Part shown: positions 16,490-24,860 of the stretch, in pieces
How positions within the stretch are numbered: the stretch's first letter is position 1
How the letters are laid out: each line of letters starts with the position of its first letter
Source of the DNA: Clostridia bacterium
GTDB taxonomy: Bacteria; Bacillota; Clostridia; Christensenellales; Borkfalkiaceae
DNA: 64,000 nt
Assembly: GCA_900764105.1 (NCBI GenBank)
Contig: CAAFMS010000006.1
Span: forward strand, 81,179-145,178
Reading direction: 5' to 3'
Made by a program: the position numbers and the translations under genes
Notes under the pieces: generated by a model
The model's input: the letters and a program-made list of their open reading frames with translations, nothing else
What the model was told of the DNA's origin: nothing
The model's database searches: none

Positions 16490-17215
16490 TTAATACAGTT
16501 GTTTCATTCTGTCTTTTTTGGAAAGGTCGGAAAGTTTTGCTCCGTCCTCCGTCGTCGTATCGCCTAAATTGTAGGTCGAAACTTTCGAGATTTTTTTCAA
16601 CGAGTATACTATCGAATAGTGCTTTACTCCCGCCGAGAAAAGCGCGACCAACGCTTCGTAAGAATCGGCGACCGTCGTGTAAAGCGTCTTGGAAGTTTCG
16701 CCCTTTTTGCCGACGTGCTTTACCGCAAAATCGAGGTTGCCCGTAACGTGTTTCGGCGGCTCTGCGGAAAGTATCGAATCGACGTATTTTTCGTTCGCTT
16801 CCTTGTTGCCGACCGGTTCCAAAGTAATCGTAAGCCTCATTTCGAGTACTTCCGAAAGTTTCTTTTTTTCGCCGTTTATAGTAATTTCTTTCGAGTCAAA
16901 CTCAATAATCGGGTCGCCTTTTACGGGATATTGCTTAAAAGTCGAAGGCAGGGTGGAGATTATAACCACTAAAAACACGAGCATAACCGCGCCCGAAATA
17001 TAGCCGAGCGAGTTGCCGTCGGGAGTTTTCAACCCCTGAATAAAAATCGTCAGACCCATTCCGCCCATTAAAACGGCGAGAAGCAGGGTATAGATGAGCG
17101 ATTTCCATCTCTGAGCCTTGTTGTAGGCTATATCGGGGTAGATTTTAACGGTTTTCTTTTCCGTCGTTTCCTCTTTTACCGCTTCCGCGGCGATTTTATT
17201 CTTTTCTTTACTCAT
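16490..17215 (-). CDS. Two-helix membrane protein, unknown function
   Basis: Unrecognised, 241 residues. A charged cytosolic start (MSKEKNKIAAEAVKEETTEK) is followed by two membrane helices near residues 37-60 (LIYTLLLAVLMGGMGLTIFI) and 70-90 (YISGAVMLVFLVVIISTLP). A soluble domain follows with many beta-type segments (DPIIEFDSKEITINGEKKKL, LEMRLTITLEPVG). The layout, a short loop between two helices followed by a beta-rich domain, recalls bacterial PH-like or YcxB-type proteins. The promoter's -10 box ends nine bases before the ATG and there is no Shine-Dalgarno, suggesting near-leaderless expression. It is divergent from cwlD. Confidence 0.7.
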   Translation of the reverse strand: MSKEKNKIAAEAVKEETTEKKTVKIYPDIAYNKAQRWKSLIYTLLLAVLMGGMGLTIFIQGLKTPDGNSLGYISGAVMLVFLVVIISTLPSTFKQYPVKGDPIIEFDSKEITINGEKKKLSEVLEMRLTITLEPVGNKEANEKYVDSILSAEPPKHVTGNLDFAVKHVGKKGETSKTLYTTVADSYEALVALFSAGVKHYSIVYSLKKISKVSTYNLGDTTTEDGAKLSDLSKKDRMKQLY

Positions 17216-17224
17216 AGTACGAAC

Positions 17225-17253
17225 ATTATATATTATTTCGCGATTTTTGTCAA
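17225..17253 (-). promoter_or_regulatory. Promoter abutting the start of the two-helix membrane protein gene
   Basis: TTGACA, a 17-base spacer and TATAAT on the minus strand, with only nine bases to the ATG. The expected leader is two or three bases. Confidence 0.75.
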
Positions 17254-17311
17254 AGAAATATTTTGAATAATTTTAATCGCTTGTTATTTACGAAATTTTA
17301 CGGGATCGTAA

Positions 17312-17339
17312 TTGTTAAATTTTTTCAATAGGGTATAAT
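17312..17339 (+). promoter_or_regulatory. Promoter-like sequence upstream of cwlD
   Basis: TTGTTA, a 16-base spacer and TATAAT; transcription would start near 17346. A sporulation sigma factor may also act here but no clear site was recognised. Confidence 0.5.
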
Positions 17340-17367
17340 AAATGCGTCGGAAGAATAGTAATTTCTT

Positions 17368-18066
17368 ATGAAACTTAAATTTATGAAAATTATAGCCGCG
17401 GCGGGTTTAACCCTTCTTCTTTCGACCTACGTCGCTCTCCTGTGCGTTCGGACGCGAGCCGCAGCTTCTCCCTCGGACAGGTTTACGGTGGTTATCGACG
17501 CCGGACACGGCGGAATAGACGGCGGAGTGTCGGGCATTACGACGGGGGTTAAAGAAAGCGAACTCAACCTCGATATAGCGAGAAAACTCAAAGCGAAATT
17601 CGATAAAAGCGGCGCGAAAACGGTTATGACGAGAAAGACCGAAGCGGGACTTTACGGGATATATTCCAAGGGTTTTAAACGCCGCGATATGCAAAAACGC
17701 AAGCAAATTACTTTAAACGCCAAAGCCGACGTATTCGTTTCGATACATTTGAACTACTATTCTTCTCCGTTGAGGCGAGGCGCGCAGGTATTTTATAAAA
17801 TCGACGAGGAAAAGAGCAAATCGCTTGCGGATATCGTGCAGGCGGAACTTAACGGAGGAAAAGAATACGAAAGAGATTATACCGCTCTCGCGGGCGATTA
17901 TTACGTTTTAAACGAGGCGGACTGCGCCGCTATTTTATGCGAATGCGGTTTTTTATCCAACGCAGAGGACGAAAAACTGCTTTTAACCGACGAGTACAGG
18001 GCTGAAATTGCCGAAAAAATCTTTAACGGCATAGAAAAATACAGATTTAGTTTAGTCGATAAATAA
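17368..18066 (+). CDS. cwlD: N-acetylmuramoyl-L-alanine amidase, CwlD-like (spore cortex)
   Basis: A 232-residue Amidase_3 enzyme that cleaves the bond between MurNAc and L-Ala. A membrane signal lies at residues 5-30. The catalytic domain has the zinc ligands in DAGHGGIDGG (His), KESELNLDIARKL (Glu) and FVSIHLNYY (His), and the catalytic Glu in CECGFLSNAEDEKLL. Size, N-terminal anchor and domain match CwlD, which with PdaA makes muramic-delta-lactam in spore cortex. Other amidases of similar size exist, but the other sporulation genes nearby favour CwlD. The ABC gene that follows has its own promoter overlapping the end of this gene. Confidence 0.82.
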   Translation: MKLKFMKIIAAAGLTLLLSTYVALLCVRTRAAASPSDRFTVVIDAGHGGIDGGVSGITTGVKESELNLDIARKLKAKFDKSGAKTVMTRKTEAGLYGIYSKGFKRRDMQKRKQITLNAKADVFVSIHLNYYSSPLRRGAQVFYKIDEEKSKSLADIVQAELNGGKEYERDYTALAGDYYVLNEADCAAILCECGFLSNAEDEKLLLTDEYRAEIAEKIFNGIEKYRFSLVDK

Positions 18067-18095
18067 TTGACACTCGCAAGCGAATATGATAAAAT
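18067..18095 (+). promoter_or_regulatory. Consensus promoter between cwlD and the ABC gene
   Basis: TTGACA, a 17-base spacer and TAAAAT. Only ten bases lie between the -10 box and the ATG of the ABC ATPase, which has no Shine-Dalgarno. Confidence 0.75.
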
Positions 18096-18105
18096 TTTTA
18101 CAGAT

Positions 18106-19014
18106 ATGGACGAAATTATAGAAATTAAAAATCTCCGCAAATCGTTCGGAGCGGTAAAGGCGGTAAACGACCTTTCGTTTAAAGTAAAAAAAGGCGAACT
18201 TTTCGCGTTTTTGGGGGTGAACGGCGCGGGCAAGTCCACGACCATTTCCATTATGTGCGGACTACTTAAAAAGGACGACGGAACGGTTACGATAGACGGA
18301 TACGACGTCGATAACGATATGGAGAAAATATCGTCGGAAATAGGCGTCGTGTTTCAATCCTCCGCGCTCGATAAATGCCTTTCGGTAAAAGATAATCTGT
18401 TATCGAGAGCCTCTCTCTACGGAATATACGGCGACAAGGCGAGAAAGAGAATAGACGAACTTGCCGAACTTCTTGACTTTTCCGACCTCAAAAACAGAAT
18501 AGTCGGCAAATTGTCGGGCGGTCAGAGGCGTAGAATAGACGTCGCGAGGGCGATTATACATAACCCGAAAATCCTCATACTTGACGAGCCTACCACGGGT
18601 CTCGACCCGCAGACGAGAAAAACGTTGTGGAGCGTAATAGAAAATTACCGCAGGGAAGAGAATATGACGGTATTTCTGACCACGCATTATATGGAAGAGG
18701 CGGCAGACAGCGACTACGTCATAATTTTAGACAGCGGAAAAATAGTCGCCGAAGGTACTCCGCTCGAACTCAAAAACAAGTATACGGGCGACTTTATCAC
18801 CGTGTATAACGTTTCGGAAGAAACGGTTAAATCGCTCGGGAAGCCTTACGAGGAAATTCGCGACGCGTTCAGAATTGCCGTGAAAAACACCGAGGAAGCG
18901 AGGGATATGATTATCGCTCGCCCTGATTTGTTTTCCGATTTCGAAATAACCAAGGGAAAAATGGACGACGTTTTTCTTTCGGTTACGGGCAAAAAACTTG
19001 TCGGAGGTAACTGA
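18106..19014 (+). CDS. ABC transporter ATP-binding protein (DrrA/NatA-like)
   Basis: A 302-residue ATPase subunit. Walker A is GVNGAGKSTT near residue 42, the Q-loop region VVFQSSALD, the signature LSGGQRRRIDVARAI, Walker B ILILDEPTTGLD and the H-loop TTHYMEEA. The sequence and ABC-2 partner fit the DrrA/CcmA group used in drug, lipid or polysaccharide export. The ATG at 18106 is used because the upstream in-frame TTG overlaps the -35 box of the gene's own promoter. The downstream permease follows after one base, so the two form a transporter. Confidence 0.88.
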   Translation: MDEIIEIKNLRKSFGAVKAVNDLSFKVKKGELFAFLGVNGAGKSTTISIMCGLLKKDDGTVTIDGYDVDNDMEKISSEIGVVFQSSALDKCLSVKDNLLSRASLYGIYGDKARKRIDELAELLDFSDLKNRIVGKLSGGQRRRIDVARAIIHNPKILILDEPTTGLDPQTRKTLWSVIENYRREENMTVFLTTHYMEEAADSDYVIILDSGKIVAEGTPLELKNKYTGDFITVYNVSEETVKSLGKPYEEIRDAFRIAVKNTEEARDMIIARPDLFSDFEITKGKMDDVFLSVTGKKLVGGN

Positions 19015-19015
19015 A

Positions 19016-19918
19016 ATGAGAACCTTTCTCGCATTGACTAAAAGGCATATTAAAGTATTTTTTAAAGATAAAGGGCTGTTTTTCTCCTCACTTATAACGC
19101 CGATAATACTACTTGTACTGTATTCGACTTTTTTGGCGAAGGTTTATAAAGACAGCTTCATTAAGGGGCTTGGCGGTTTTGAAATAGACGAAAAACTAAT
19201 CGACGGCACGGTCGCGGCGCAACTGTTTTCATCGCTGCTTGCGGTGTCGTGCGTTACGGTGGCGTTCTGCTCGAATATCATAATGATACAGGACAAAAAC
19301 GACGGGATAAGGAGCGATTTTATAGTTTCGCCGGTCAGAAAATCGACCATGGGATTGTCCTATTTCGCCGCGTCGCTTTTATCGACTTTAATCGTCAGTT
19401 TCACGGCGACTATTGCGTGCTTTATATACATATCGATAAAAAATTGTTGGTATATGTCGTTTGCCGACGTTATGCTGATAATGGTAGACGTAGTACTTTT
19501 AACGACGTTCGGGACGGCTTTATCGTCGATAGTGAACGTATTTTTGACTACTAACGGACAGGCTCAGGCGGTCGGAACGATAGTTTCGGCGGGTTACGGC
19601 TTTTTGTGCGGCGCGTATATGCCGATAAAGTCGTTCGGTGACGGGCTTAGAAACGCTCTTATGTTTTTACCGGGGACTTACGGCACTTCGCTTATAAGGA
19701 ATCACTCGTTAAACGGAGTATTTGCCGAGATGGAAAGCGTAGGTTTTCCGCCCGAGGTGATGAACGGAATAAAGGAAAGCATAGACTGTAGACTCAGTTT
19801 CTTCGGAACGAACGTAGAGCAGTGGGTAATGTATCTCGTGCTTATCGGCTCGGTAGTACTTCTGATAGGAATTTACATACTTCTTAACGTATTGAAACGC
19901 GAAGCGAAGAGAAAATAA
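19016..19918 (+). CDS. ABC-2 type transporter permease
   Basis: A 300-residue membrane subunit pairing with the preceding ATPase. Six hydrophobic segments are visible: LFFSSLITPIILLVLYSTFL, FSSLLAVSCVTVAFCSNI, YFAASLLSTLIVSFTATIAC, VMLIMVDVVLLTTFGTALS, VGTIVSAGYGFLCGAYMP and YLVLIGSVVLLIGIYILLN. This is the ABC-2 layout, with an amphipathic N-terminal helix (FLALTKRHIKVFFKDK). GGAGG stands just before the ATG, across the ATPase stop. A terminator follows. The substrate is unknown. Confidence 0.85.
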   Translation: MRTFLALTKRHIKVFFKDKGLFFSSLITPIILLVLYSTFLAKVYKDSFIKGLGGFEIDEKLIDGTVAAQLFSSLLAVSCVTVAFCSNIIMIQDKNDGIRSDFIVSPVRKSTMGLSYFAASLLSTLIVSFTATIACFIYISIKNCWYMSFADVMLIMVDVVLLTTFGTALSSIVNVFLTTNGQAQAVGTIVSAGYGFLCGAYMPIKSFGDGLRNALMFLPGTYGTSLIRNHSLNGVFAEMESVGFPPEVMNGIKESIDCRLSFFGTNVEQWVMYLVLIGSVVLLIGIYILLNVLKREAKRK

Positions 19919-19937
19919 AGATAAGATATAATAAAAG

Positions 19938-19972
19938 ACGATACCTGTTTTGATGAGGGTATCGTTTTTTTT
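19938..19972 (+). terminator. Intrinsic terminator of the ABC operon
   Basis: ACGATACC pairs with GGTATCGT and is followed by TTTTTTTTA. Confidence 0.85.
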
Positions 19973-20036
19973 ATCGTTTAAGATAACTCCATAAATCTTA
20001 TTGCGTCGCCGTATGAAAATAATTCAGTTCGTTTTT

Positions 20037-20254
20037 TGACCTCTCTCGTCGCTTCGCGACACTCTCCCCATAGGGGAAAGCAAGTTTTTTTTGATGTGAA
20101 CCCAAAAAGCTGGACAAGATTTTGAATTAAATTATTTTAGATTGAGTTTGGTATTGTATCGGACTCATTTTCAATTTAAAAGCAAACGTTATAAACAACT
20201 AACTTTCTTGCTTTCCCCTGTGGGGAGAGTGTCGCGAAGCGACGAGAGAGGTCA
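20037..20254. repeat. Near-perfect 48-bp inverted repeats flanking 122 bp (MITE-like, with IS3-end-like sequence inside)
   Basis: The left arm (20037-20084) starts TGACCTCTCTCGTCGCTTCG and the right arm (20207-20254) is its reverse complement with one or two differences. Just inside the left arm is GAACCCAAAAAGCTGGACAAG, which resembles the terminal repeat of IS3/IS150-group elements. No transposase is present. The 140 bases from 20255 to 20395 hold no convincing gene; a 55-codon reading from 20257 is probably chance. The element borders an AT-rich gene islet. Confidence 0.7.
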
Positions 20255-20395
20255 AAATGGACAAAGAATACGAGCGGTCGGTTTATGATAACTTTACCGC
20301 CGTAGGGGACGGTCGCTTGTTAAAAACTCTTAAAAATGCTTGCATTTTTAAGAAAAGAGCATCCCGAAAACCGTTTGCGATTTTATTGATGAAGG

Positions 20396-20899
20396 TTATT
20401 CTATTTCACAAGAAGAGTGGATAGGAACGTTTTCGACAATGTCTTTATCTTCGATTTTTCTGACTCCCCACTCTTTTTTGCAATTTTTATAATAATAAAC
20501 GCTATATACGTGTATTTCAACAAATCTTGTTTGTTTATCGAGAATCAATTTCCGGATTTCTGCTGGTGTTTCTGCAATATTATTGTCGTAAATATATTTT
20601 TCATGAGAAATCATTTCTCCGTATGCATTTTTACAGACGACTAAAAATTTAACTGCGGAAACTGTCGTACTGGATTTATTGCATATTGTTATCGTTATTT
20701 GACTATTGTAATAAGTTTTTACTACTTTACTTGTAATTTTTAACGGAAATTCCTCTACATAGCAGGACTTATCAAAAACAGATTCTGTTTGTGGGGCGAC
20801 AGGTTTTTTAGTCCAAGCAAAAGAAAGGCGAGCAAAAGAATAAAAAGTAAATACCCCCAAAGCGAAAACTATAAAAAATTTTACGTTATTCATATTCAT
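20396..20899 (-). CDS. Membrane-anchored or secreted protein, unknown function
   Basis: Unrecognised, 167 residues. Residues 5-27 form a hydrophobic signal or anchor (VKFFIVFALGVFTFYSFARL). The rest is beta-rich: LKITSKVVKTYYNSQITITI, SAVKFLVVCKNAYGEMI and RFVEIHVYSVYYY. It resembles small extracellular Ig-like domains that follow a lipoprotein or helix anchor, but no family was recognised. Its ATG overlaps the stop of the upstream gene (TAATG), so the two are translationally coupled. It is the last gene of a three-gene AT-rich islet next to an inverted-repeat element, suggesting horizontal acquisition. Confidence 0.6.
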   Translation of the reverse strand: MNMNNVKFFIVFALGVFTFYSFARLSFAWTKKPVAPQTESVFDKSCYVEEFPLKITSKVVKTYYNSQITITICNKSSTTVSAVKFLVVCKNAYGEMISHEKYIYDNNIAETPAEIRKLILDKQTRFVEIHVYSVYYYKNCKKEWGVRKIEDKDIVENVPIHSSCEIE

Positions 20900-21207
20900 T
20901 ACTGTATATCGTGAAAAATGCCGAACCAGTATACCTGATTTACCGTTACAGACCGAGCTTCTTCGGAAACAGAAAACCCCTGATCACGTCGATTGCTCAA
21001 ATTTATCATCTTTATAAAATTGTTTTTAGCTAGCTTACGTCTTTGCGTAATTTTAGACGAGTTGCTATGATTTTTAGCGTTTTCAATGTAAAGATCGTTG
21101 TCTTCGGCATATACATAAAACCAAAGCGGAGTTTGATTTGTTTTAGGCGTTGTTTTGACGTCCCGAGGATTATGTAGAAAAGATTCGTAAACGGTTTGCC
21201 AGGTCAT
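20899..21207 (-). CDS. Small protein of unknown function (islet gene 2)
   Basis: Unrecognised, 102 residues with no signal or membrane segment. The middle is basic (KITQRRKLAKNNFIKMI) and the end is aromatic (VNQVYWFGIFHDIQ). The stop overlaps the start of the next gene and the gene begins 14 bases after the previous one, so the three genes are one transcript. Base composition is clearly more AT-rich than in neighbouring operons. A DNA- or RNA-binding role is possible from the basic stretch but is only a guess. Confidence 0.55.
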   Translation of the reverse strand: MTWQTVYESFLHNPRDVKTTPKTNQTPLWFYVYAEDNDLYIENAKNHSNSSKITQRRKLAKNNFIKMINLSNRRDQGFSVSEEARSVTVNQVYWFGIFHDIQ

Positions 21208-21221
21208 ATAAATTTTTCTCC

Positions 21222-21575
21222 TTACAAAAAATATTTAATCTTTACAGTAGTCGAATACATACTGGGTGGCGCAAATAAAACCACATCGTTTTTCGACATA
21301 CTTTTATACATTGCATCGCACACGGAACGCGCCCTGTTCAATACACCGAAATGTTTTTGAATATCGTTGCAAATACATATCAACTCTTTTTCTCCACGCT
21401 CAGATGCTTGTCTTTTCATTTCACCGATATACTCTTTTACTTCATCGGTAAATTTAGTTCTTTTCCTTTCTTGTCTGACGCCATAGTTAACTCCGTCTTT
21501 TTCCAAAGCGTCAACCCTACCTTCAAGGATTTTAATACGATCTAAAAGTTCAATTATGATTTTATCGTAATTCAT
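21222..21575 (-). CDS. Coiled-coil protein of unknown function (islet gene 1)
   Basis: Unrecognised, 117 residues. Residues 5-27 predict a short coiled coil (IIIELLDRIKILEGRVDALE). A charged stretch follows (RQERKRTKFTDEVKEYI), then a helical region (ICNDIQKHFGVLNRARSVCD) and a beta-type end. The helical part has the length of a small winged-helix unit. The start has GGAG nearby (AAGGAGAAAACATAATG). First gene of the three-gene AT-rich operon. Confidence 0.55.
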   Translation of the reverse strand: MNYDKIIIELLDRIKILEGRVDALEKDGVNYGVRQERKRTKFTDEVKEYIGEMKRQASERGEKELICICNDIQKHFGVLNRARSVCDAMYKSMSKNDVVLFAPPSMYSTTVKIKYFL

Positions 21576-21660
21576 TATGTTTTCTCCTTATGTTTTATTT
21601 AAGTATAACATAATATTCTTTTGCTGTCAAGTTGTTTTACATAAATTTTAATAAAAAATA

Positions 21661-21680
21661 CAGTCGAGCGAACTCGACTG
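21661..21680 (-). terminator. Intrinsic terminator after rubredoxin
   Basis: CAGTCGAG pairs perfectly with CTCGACTG around CGAA. On the minus strand TATTTTTTATT follows. Confidence 0.85.
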
Positions 21681-21718
21681 CATTTTAATAGCTTTATTCA
21701 AAAAATATTATCGTAAGA

Positions 21719-21871
21719 TTACTCTTCCGTAAAAGCGTCTTTATTAAGACCGCATACGGGGCAAACCCAGTCTTCGGGGACATCTTCCCACTTAGTGCCG
21801 GGAGCGACGCCGTTTTCGGGATCTCCGAGAGTTTCGTCGTAAACGTATCCGCAAGGACAAACGTATTTCAT
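21719..21871 (-). CDS. Rubredoxin (50 residues, first iron-binding pair spaced CPC)
   Basis: Small iron electron carrier. The reading gives MKYVCPCGYVYDETLGDPEN, then GVAPGTKWEDVPEDWVCPVC and GLNKDAFTEE. All rubredoxin landmarks are present: YVYDE, GDPENGVAPGT, WEDVPEDWVCPVCG and the hydrophobic finish. The second iron-binding pair is the normal CPVC, but the first is C-P-C, one residue shorter than the usual CxxC. AAGGAG lies eight bases before the ATG. It is co-transcribed with the reverse rubrerythrin gene, 12 bases upstream, and probably supplies it with electrons for peroxide reduction. Confidence 0.93.
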   Translation of the reverse strand: MKYVCPCGYVYDETLGDPENGVAPGTKWEDVPEDWVCPVCGLNKDAFTEE

Positions 21872-21883
21872 ATCGCGTTCTCC

Positions 21884-22432
21884 TTATTTTCCGAAATATC
21901 TGTCAAGTAAGCCTTTGAACGCTCTGCCGTGACGCGCTTCGTCGCGTGCCATTTCGTGTACCGTGTCGTGAATGGCGTCAAGGTTCAACGCTTTCGCTTT
22001 TTTAGCAAGTTCGGTCTTGCCCGCCGTCGCGCCGTTTTCCGCTTCGACTCTCATTTTAAGGTTCTTTTCGGTAGAATCGGTTACGACCTCGCCGAGCATT
22101 TCCGCAAATTTAGCCGCGTGTTCAGCCTCTTCGTAAGCCGCCTTTTCCCAATATAAACCGATTTCGGGATAGCCCTCTCTGAACGCAACCCTCGCCATGG
22201 CGAGATACATTCCTACTTCCGAACATTCGCCGTTAAAGTTTGCGCGAAGTCCTTCCACGATTTCTTCGGGAACGCCTTTCGCGATTCCTACCGCGTGTTC
22301 AGCCGCCCAGTTCATTTCTTCGTCTTTAACTTCGACGAATTTTTCGCCCGGAGCGTGACATACGGGACATTCTTCGGGACGAACGTCAGATTCGACTATT
22401 TGTCCGCACACTAAACATCTCCACTTTTTCAT
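21884..22432 (-). CDS. Reverse rubrerythrin (N-terminal rubredoxin domain, C-terminal diiron ferritin-like domain)
   Basis: A 182-residue peroxide-reducing protein of anaerobes. Residues 1-35 form the rubredoxin-like centre (WRCLVCGQ and ECPVCHAPGEKF). Residues 40-182 are a four-helix diiron domain with Glu/His ligands in NGECSEVGMYLAMAR, YEEAEHAAKF and ARDEARHGRAF. This domain order is the reverse of classical rubrerythrin. The ATG at 22432 follows GAGAGG; a longer upstream reading overlaps the promoter. The promoter is TTGACG-N17-TATAAT. It is co-transcribed with rubredoxin. Confidence 0.9.
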   Translation of the reverse strand: MKKWRCLVCGQIVESDVRPEECPVCHAPGEKFVEVKDEEMNWAAEHAVGIAKGVPEEIVEGLRANFNGECSEVGMYLAMARVAFREGYPEIGLYWEKAAYEEAEHAAKFAEMLGEVVTDSTEKNLKMRVEAENGATAGKTELAKKAKALNLDAIHDTVHEMARDEARHGRAFKGLLDRYFGK

Positions 22433-22471
22433 AATACTTACCTCTCTTTTTTTATTTTTCAGGTCGCATGT

Positions 22472-22500
22472 ATTATAATGCAAAACCTTGATTTCGTCAA
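22472..22500 (-). promoter_or_regulatory. Promoter of the rubrerythrin-rubredoxin operon
   Basis: TTGACG, a 17-base spacer and TATAAT on the minus strand. Confidence 0.75.
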
Positions 22501-22510
22501 GTCGTTTGTA

Positions 22511-24757
22511 TTAAATTTTACCAAATTTTCGTTTTGCCGCGATGATTAGGGCGGCGGTCGCAACGATTATTCCCGACAGGAAAACGTTCGGCGTAAGCCC
22601 CGACGAACACCCCTTTCTTTTCACATACACGGGTACGACGAATTCATAGTCCTTTCCGTCCTCTTTGAATCGGATAATTCCGTTTACCTCGCCTTTTTTC
22701 GAGGTGTCGCATACTATCGTCGCGTCGGTGATTTTCGTCGAAATGCATATTCCGCTTTTGTATGTGATAGTGAAAGTCATATCGGCGAGAGAAACGCTCG
22801 TCGATTTTATAATCGCTACGAGTTCGTCCTCGCAGGTTATATCGACTATCTCGTCGTAAACTTCCACGTTTATTTCTTTCGTGATCGTTTCGTCTCTGTA
22901 ACCCGTAAGAGTAACGGTAACTACGCATTTGCCCCGAGTCACCGCCGCCGCGTAACCCTTTGAATTGACGGTCGCAACGCTTTCGTCGCTCGTCTTGAAA
23001 CTAAGCGTTCCCACGTTTGCGTTTTGAGGAATTACCGTAACGCCGAGGCTCGCTTCGTGTAAAAGCAGGCATTTAACCGTTTCGCTCTCGATTTCTATGT
23101 CCTCGTACGGAATCGCTTTCGCCAACTTTCCGTCCGCGACCGCAATTTGTATACCGCTCTTGATTTTGACGACTTTAAGTTCTCCGTCGTCTCCGAAATT
23201 GCCGTAAATAAACGAGTTTTCAGCAACTTCCAGATAGTCGCCGTCTGATAATACTTCGAATTTAAGTACGACCTTGCCGCCGAGAATTTCCGCCGACTTC
23301 AACGCCGTCGAGCCGTATGATAAACTCTTTCGTATGAGTTCCGTGGTCTCGTAAGAATACTCGCCGTCCTCGCCGAGGTCTTTGTCCGTCGTTAAAGTCA
23401 GGACGTTTTCGCCGTATTCGACTGCGATTTCTTCTTCGACTATCTCGGGATATACCGAAATCCCGACCGTAAGTGTCGCCTCGCTTGACTGCTTGCCCGA
23501 AGTAAAGGTTATCGAGCCTTTTCCCGCGCTCACACCCGTTACAGTCTCGCCGTCGAACGCGAAATATTCGCCGTTTACTTTGTAAGCTATTTTATCGTCG
23601 GCATTTTCGGGGACCGTTCTTACTTTCAACGCCGCTTTGTCGCCGACTCGCATTACGATTTTCTCTTCGCTCGCGACAAGGCTTTCCGTATGTATGATTT
23701 CGCTTTCGGGTTTAACGATTTTTACGTTCAGAGGGAGTTCCAAACCGTAAAACCCGATTTTTACCGACTTGTTTCCGAGAACCGAGAGACTCGTATCACC
23801 CTCGATATTTTCAGCCGTAATACCGACGTAGTGTTTTTCGCTTCCGTCCGAAACGAAAACTTTTAAGGTTTCGGGTAGGGTAAGTGAATCGCTTCTGTAT
23901 ACGGTAATATTTCCGCTTTCTTCGCCGTCAACCCCGAGTTTATCTCTTTCGGCGTTCGGCATAACCGATATGTTTTTCTCGGCGACGACCCCGAATACTT
24001 CCGCGGTTATAGTAGCGTAGCCGTACCCCGTCGCTTCGAATTCGGTCGGCGATTTAATCTTTGCGACATTCTCGTCGCTTGAACGAAGAGTAGCGGAGAA
24101 GCCGTAACTTTTTTCGGACGGAACGGTCGTAATAGTAATTTCGTTCGTCGAACCCATAGAAAATACGGGATTATCTCCGTTAAAAGTAATATTTACTTCG
24201 TTTATCGTCGGAATGAAGTCTGCCGTGTTTGCCCATACGCCCTCAAAACTCTCGGGCTTCGGTTTAAAGGTAACGTCGCCCGATAGGGTTCTGCCCGACT
24301 TCGAAACGGCGAAGCCCCTTTTAAAGATTATCTCGACTTTCGGCAAAATATCTTTCGAATTTGCCGCGGTAATGCCGTCCGCCTTGAAACTGAAACATCT
24401 TTTCTCGCCGTCTTTTACGGTAATACCCGAGTAAGCCGTTTCGTTTCCGTCTGTTTTCACTATGAGATTTTCGGTTTTTAAAAAGTTAGCGTCCGAATTA
24501 AAGTCGTCCGTTTTTATTTTGAATTCGCCGTCGTTGTCCGAAGCGAAGCCTACGCTCACGATTTTTAGGGTGTCGTTCGTGTTGCCTGCGTTTGTCTCGG
24601 CTACTGTCGTAAAGTTACGGTTATTCGTCGATAATAGCGCCGAAAATAAAAGGCAAATCGCAATAGCGAAAGCGAGCGGAAATTTAAGCGATTTTAAAGA
24701 TTTAAAAGGAAAATTTTCCGTTTTCACCGAGTTTTTCATTTTAATATCCGTTTTCAT
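22511..24757 (-). CDS. Large secreted or surface protein with Ig-like (BIG2-type) repeats and C-terminal membrane helix
   Basis: A 748-residue extracellular protein. A signal or anchor helix lies at residues 24-44 (FPLAFAIAICLLFSALLS). Several bacterial Ig-like segments follow: PSEKSYGFSATLRSSDENVA with GYGYATITAEV, then RVGDKAALKVRTVPENADDK with VSAGKGSITFTSG, then ILGGKVVLKFEVL, then NVGTLSFKTSDESVATVNSK with VTRGKCVVTVTL. The last 30 residues are a membrane helix ending in KRKFGKI, with no LPXTG. The ATG at 24757 is used because a -10 box ends six bases before it and no Shine-Dalgarno exists. Adhesion or envelope roles are typical; function is not determined. Confidence 0.75.
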   Translation of the reverse strand: MKTDIKMKNSVKTENFPFKSLKSLKFPLAFAIAICLLFSALLSTNNRNFTTVAETNAGNTNDTLKIVSVGFASDNDGEFKIKTDDFNSDANFLKTENLIVKTDGNETAYSGITVKDGEKRCFSFKADGITAANSKDILPKVEIIFKRGFAVSKSGRTLSGDVTFKPKPESFEGVWANTADFIPTINEVNITFNGDNPVFSMGSTNEITITTVPSEKSYGFSATLRSSDENVAKIKSPTEFEATGYGYATITAEVFGVVAEKNISVMPNAERDKLGVDGEESGNITVYRSDSLTLPETLKVFVSDGSEKHYVGITAENIEGDTSLSVLGNKSVKIGFYGLELPLNVKIVKPESEIIHTESLVASEEKIVMRVGDKAALKVRTVPENADDKIAYKVNGEYFAFDGETVTGVSAGKGSITFTSGKQSSEATLTVGISVYPEIVEEEIAVEYGENVLTLTTDKDLGEDGEYSYETTELIRKSLSYGSTALKSAEILGGKVVLKFEVLSDGDYLEVAENSFIYGNFGDDGELKVVKIKSGIQIAVADGKLAKAIPYEDIEIESETVKCLLLHEASLGVTVIPQNANVGTLSFKTSDESVATVNSKGYAAAVTRGKCVVTVTLTGYRDETITKEINVEVYDEIVDITCEDELVAIIKSTSVSLADMTFTITYKSGICISTKITDATIVCDTSKKGEVNGIIRFKEDGKDYEFVVPVYVKRKGCSSGLTPNVFLSGIIVATAALIIAAKRKFGKI

Positions 24758-24763
24758 ATCTAT

Positions 24764-24792
24764 ATGATAGCACAAAATTCGACTAAATTCTA
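24764..24792 (-). promoter_or_regulatory. Promoter abutting the Ig-like protein start
   Basis: TAGAAT, a 17-base spacer and TATCAT on the minus strand; six bases separate the -10 box from ATG. Confidence 0.45.
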
Positions 24793-24860
24793 CCGTTTGG
24801 CTGAAATTTTGCGATTTTTTTCTTATTCGTCTGAGCGGCTCGGCGTATCGGCAGTAAGTT

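Noticed and set aside
20257..20424. 55-codon plus-strand reading after the right inverted repeat
   Set aside because: No ribosome site, overlaps the 3' end of a convergent gene and contains repeat-like DNA.
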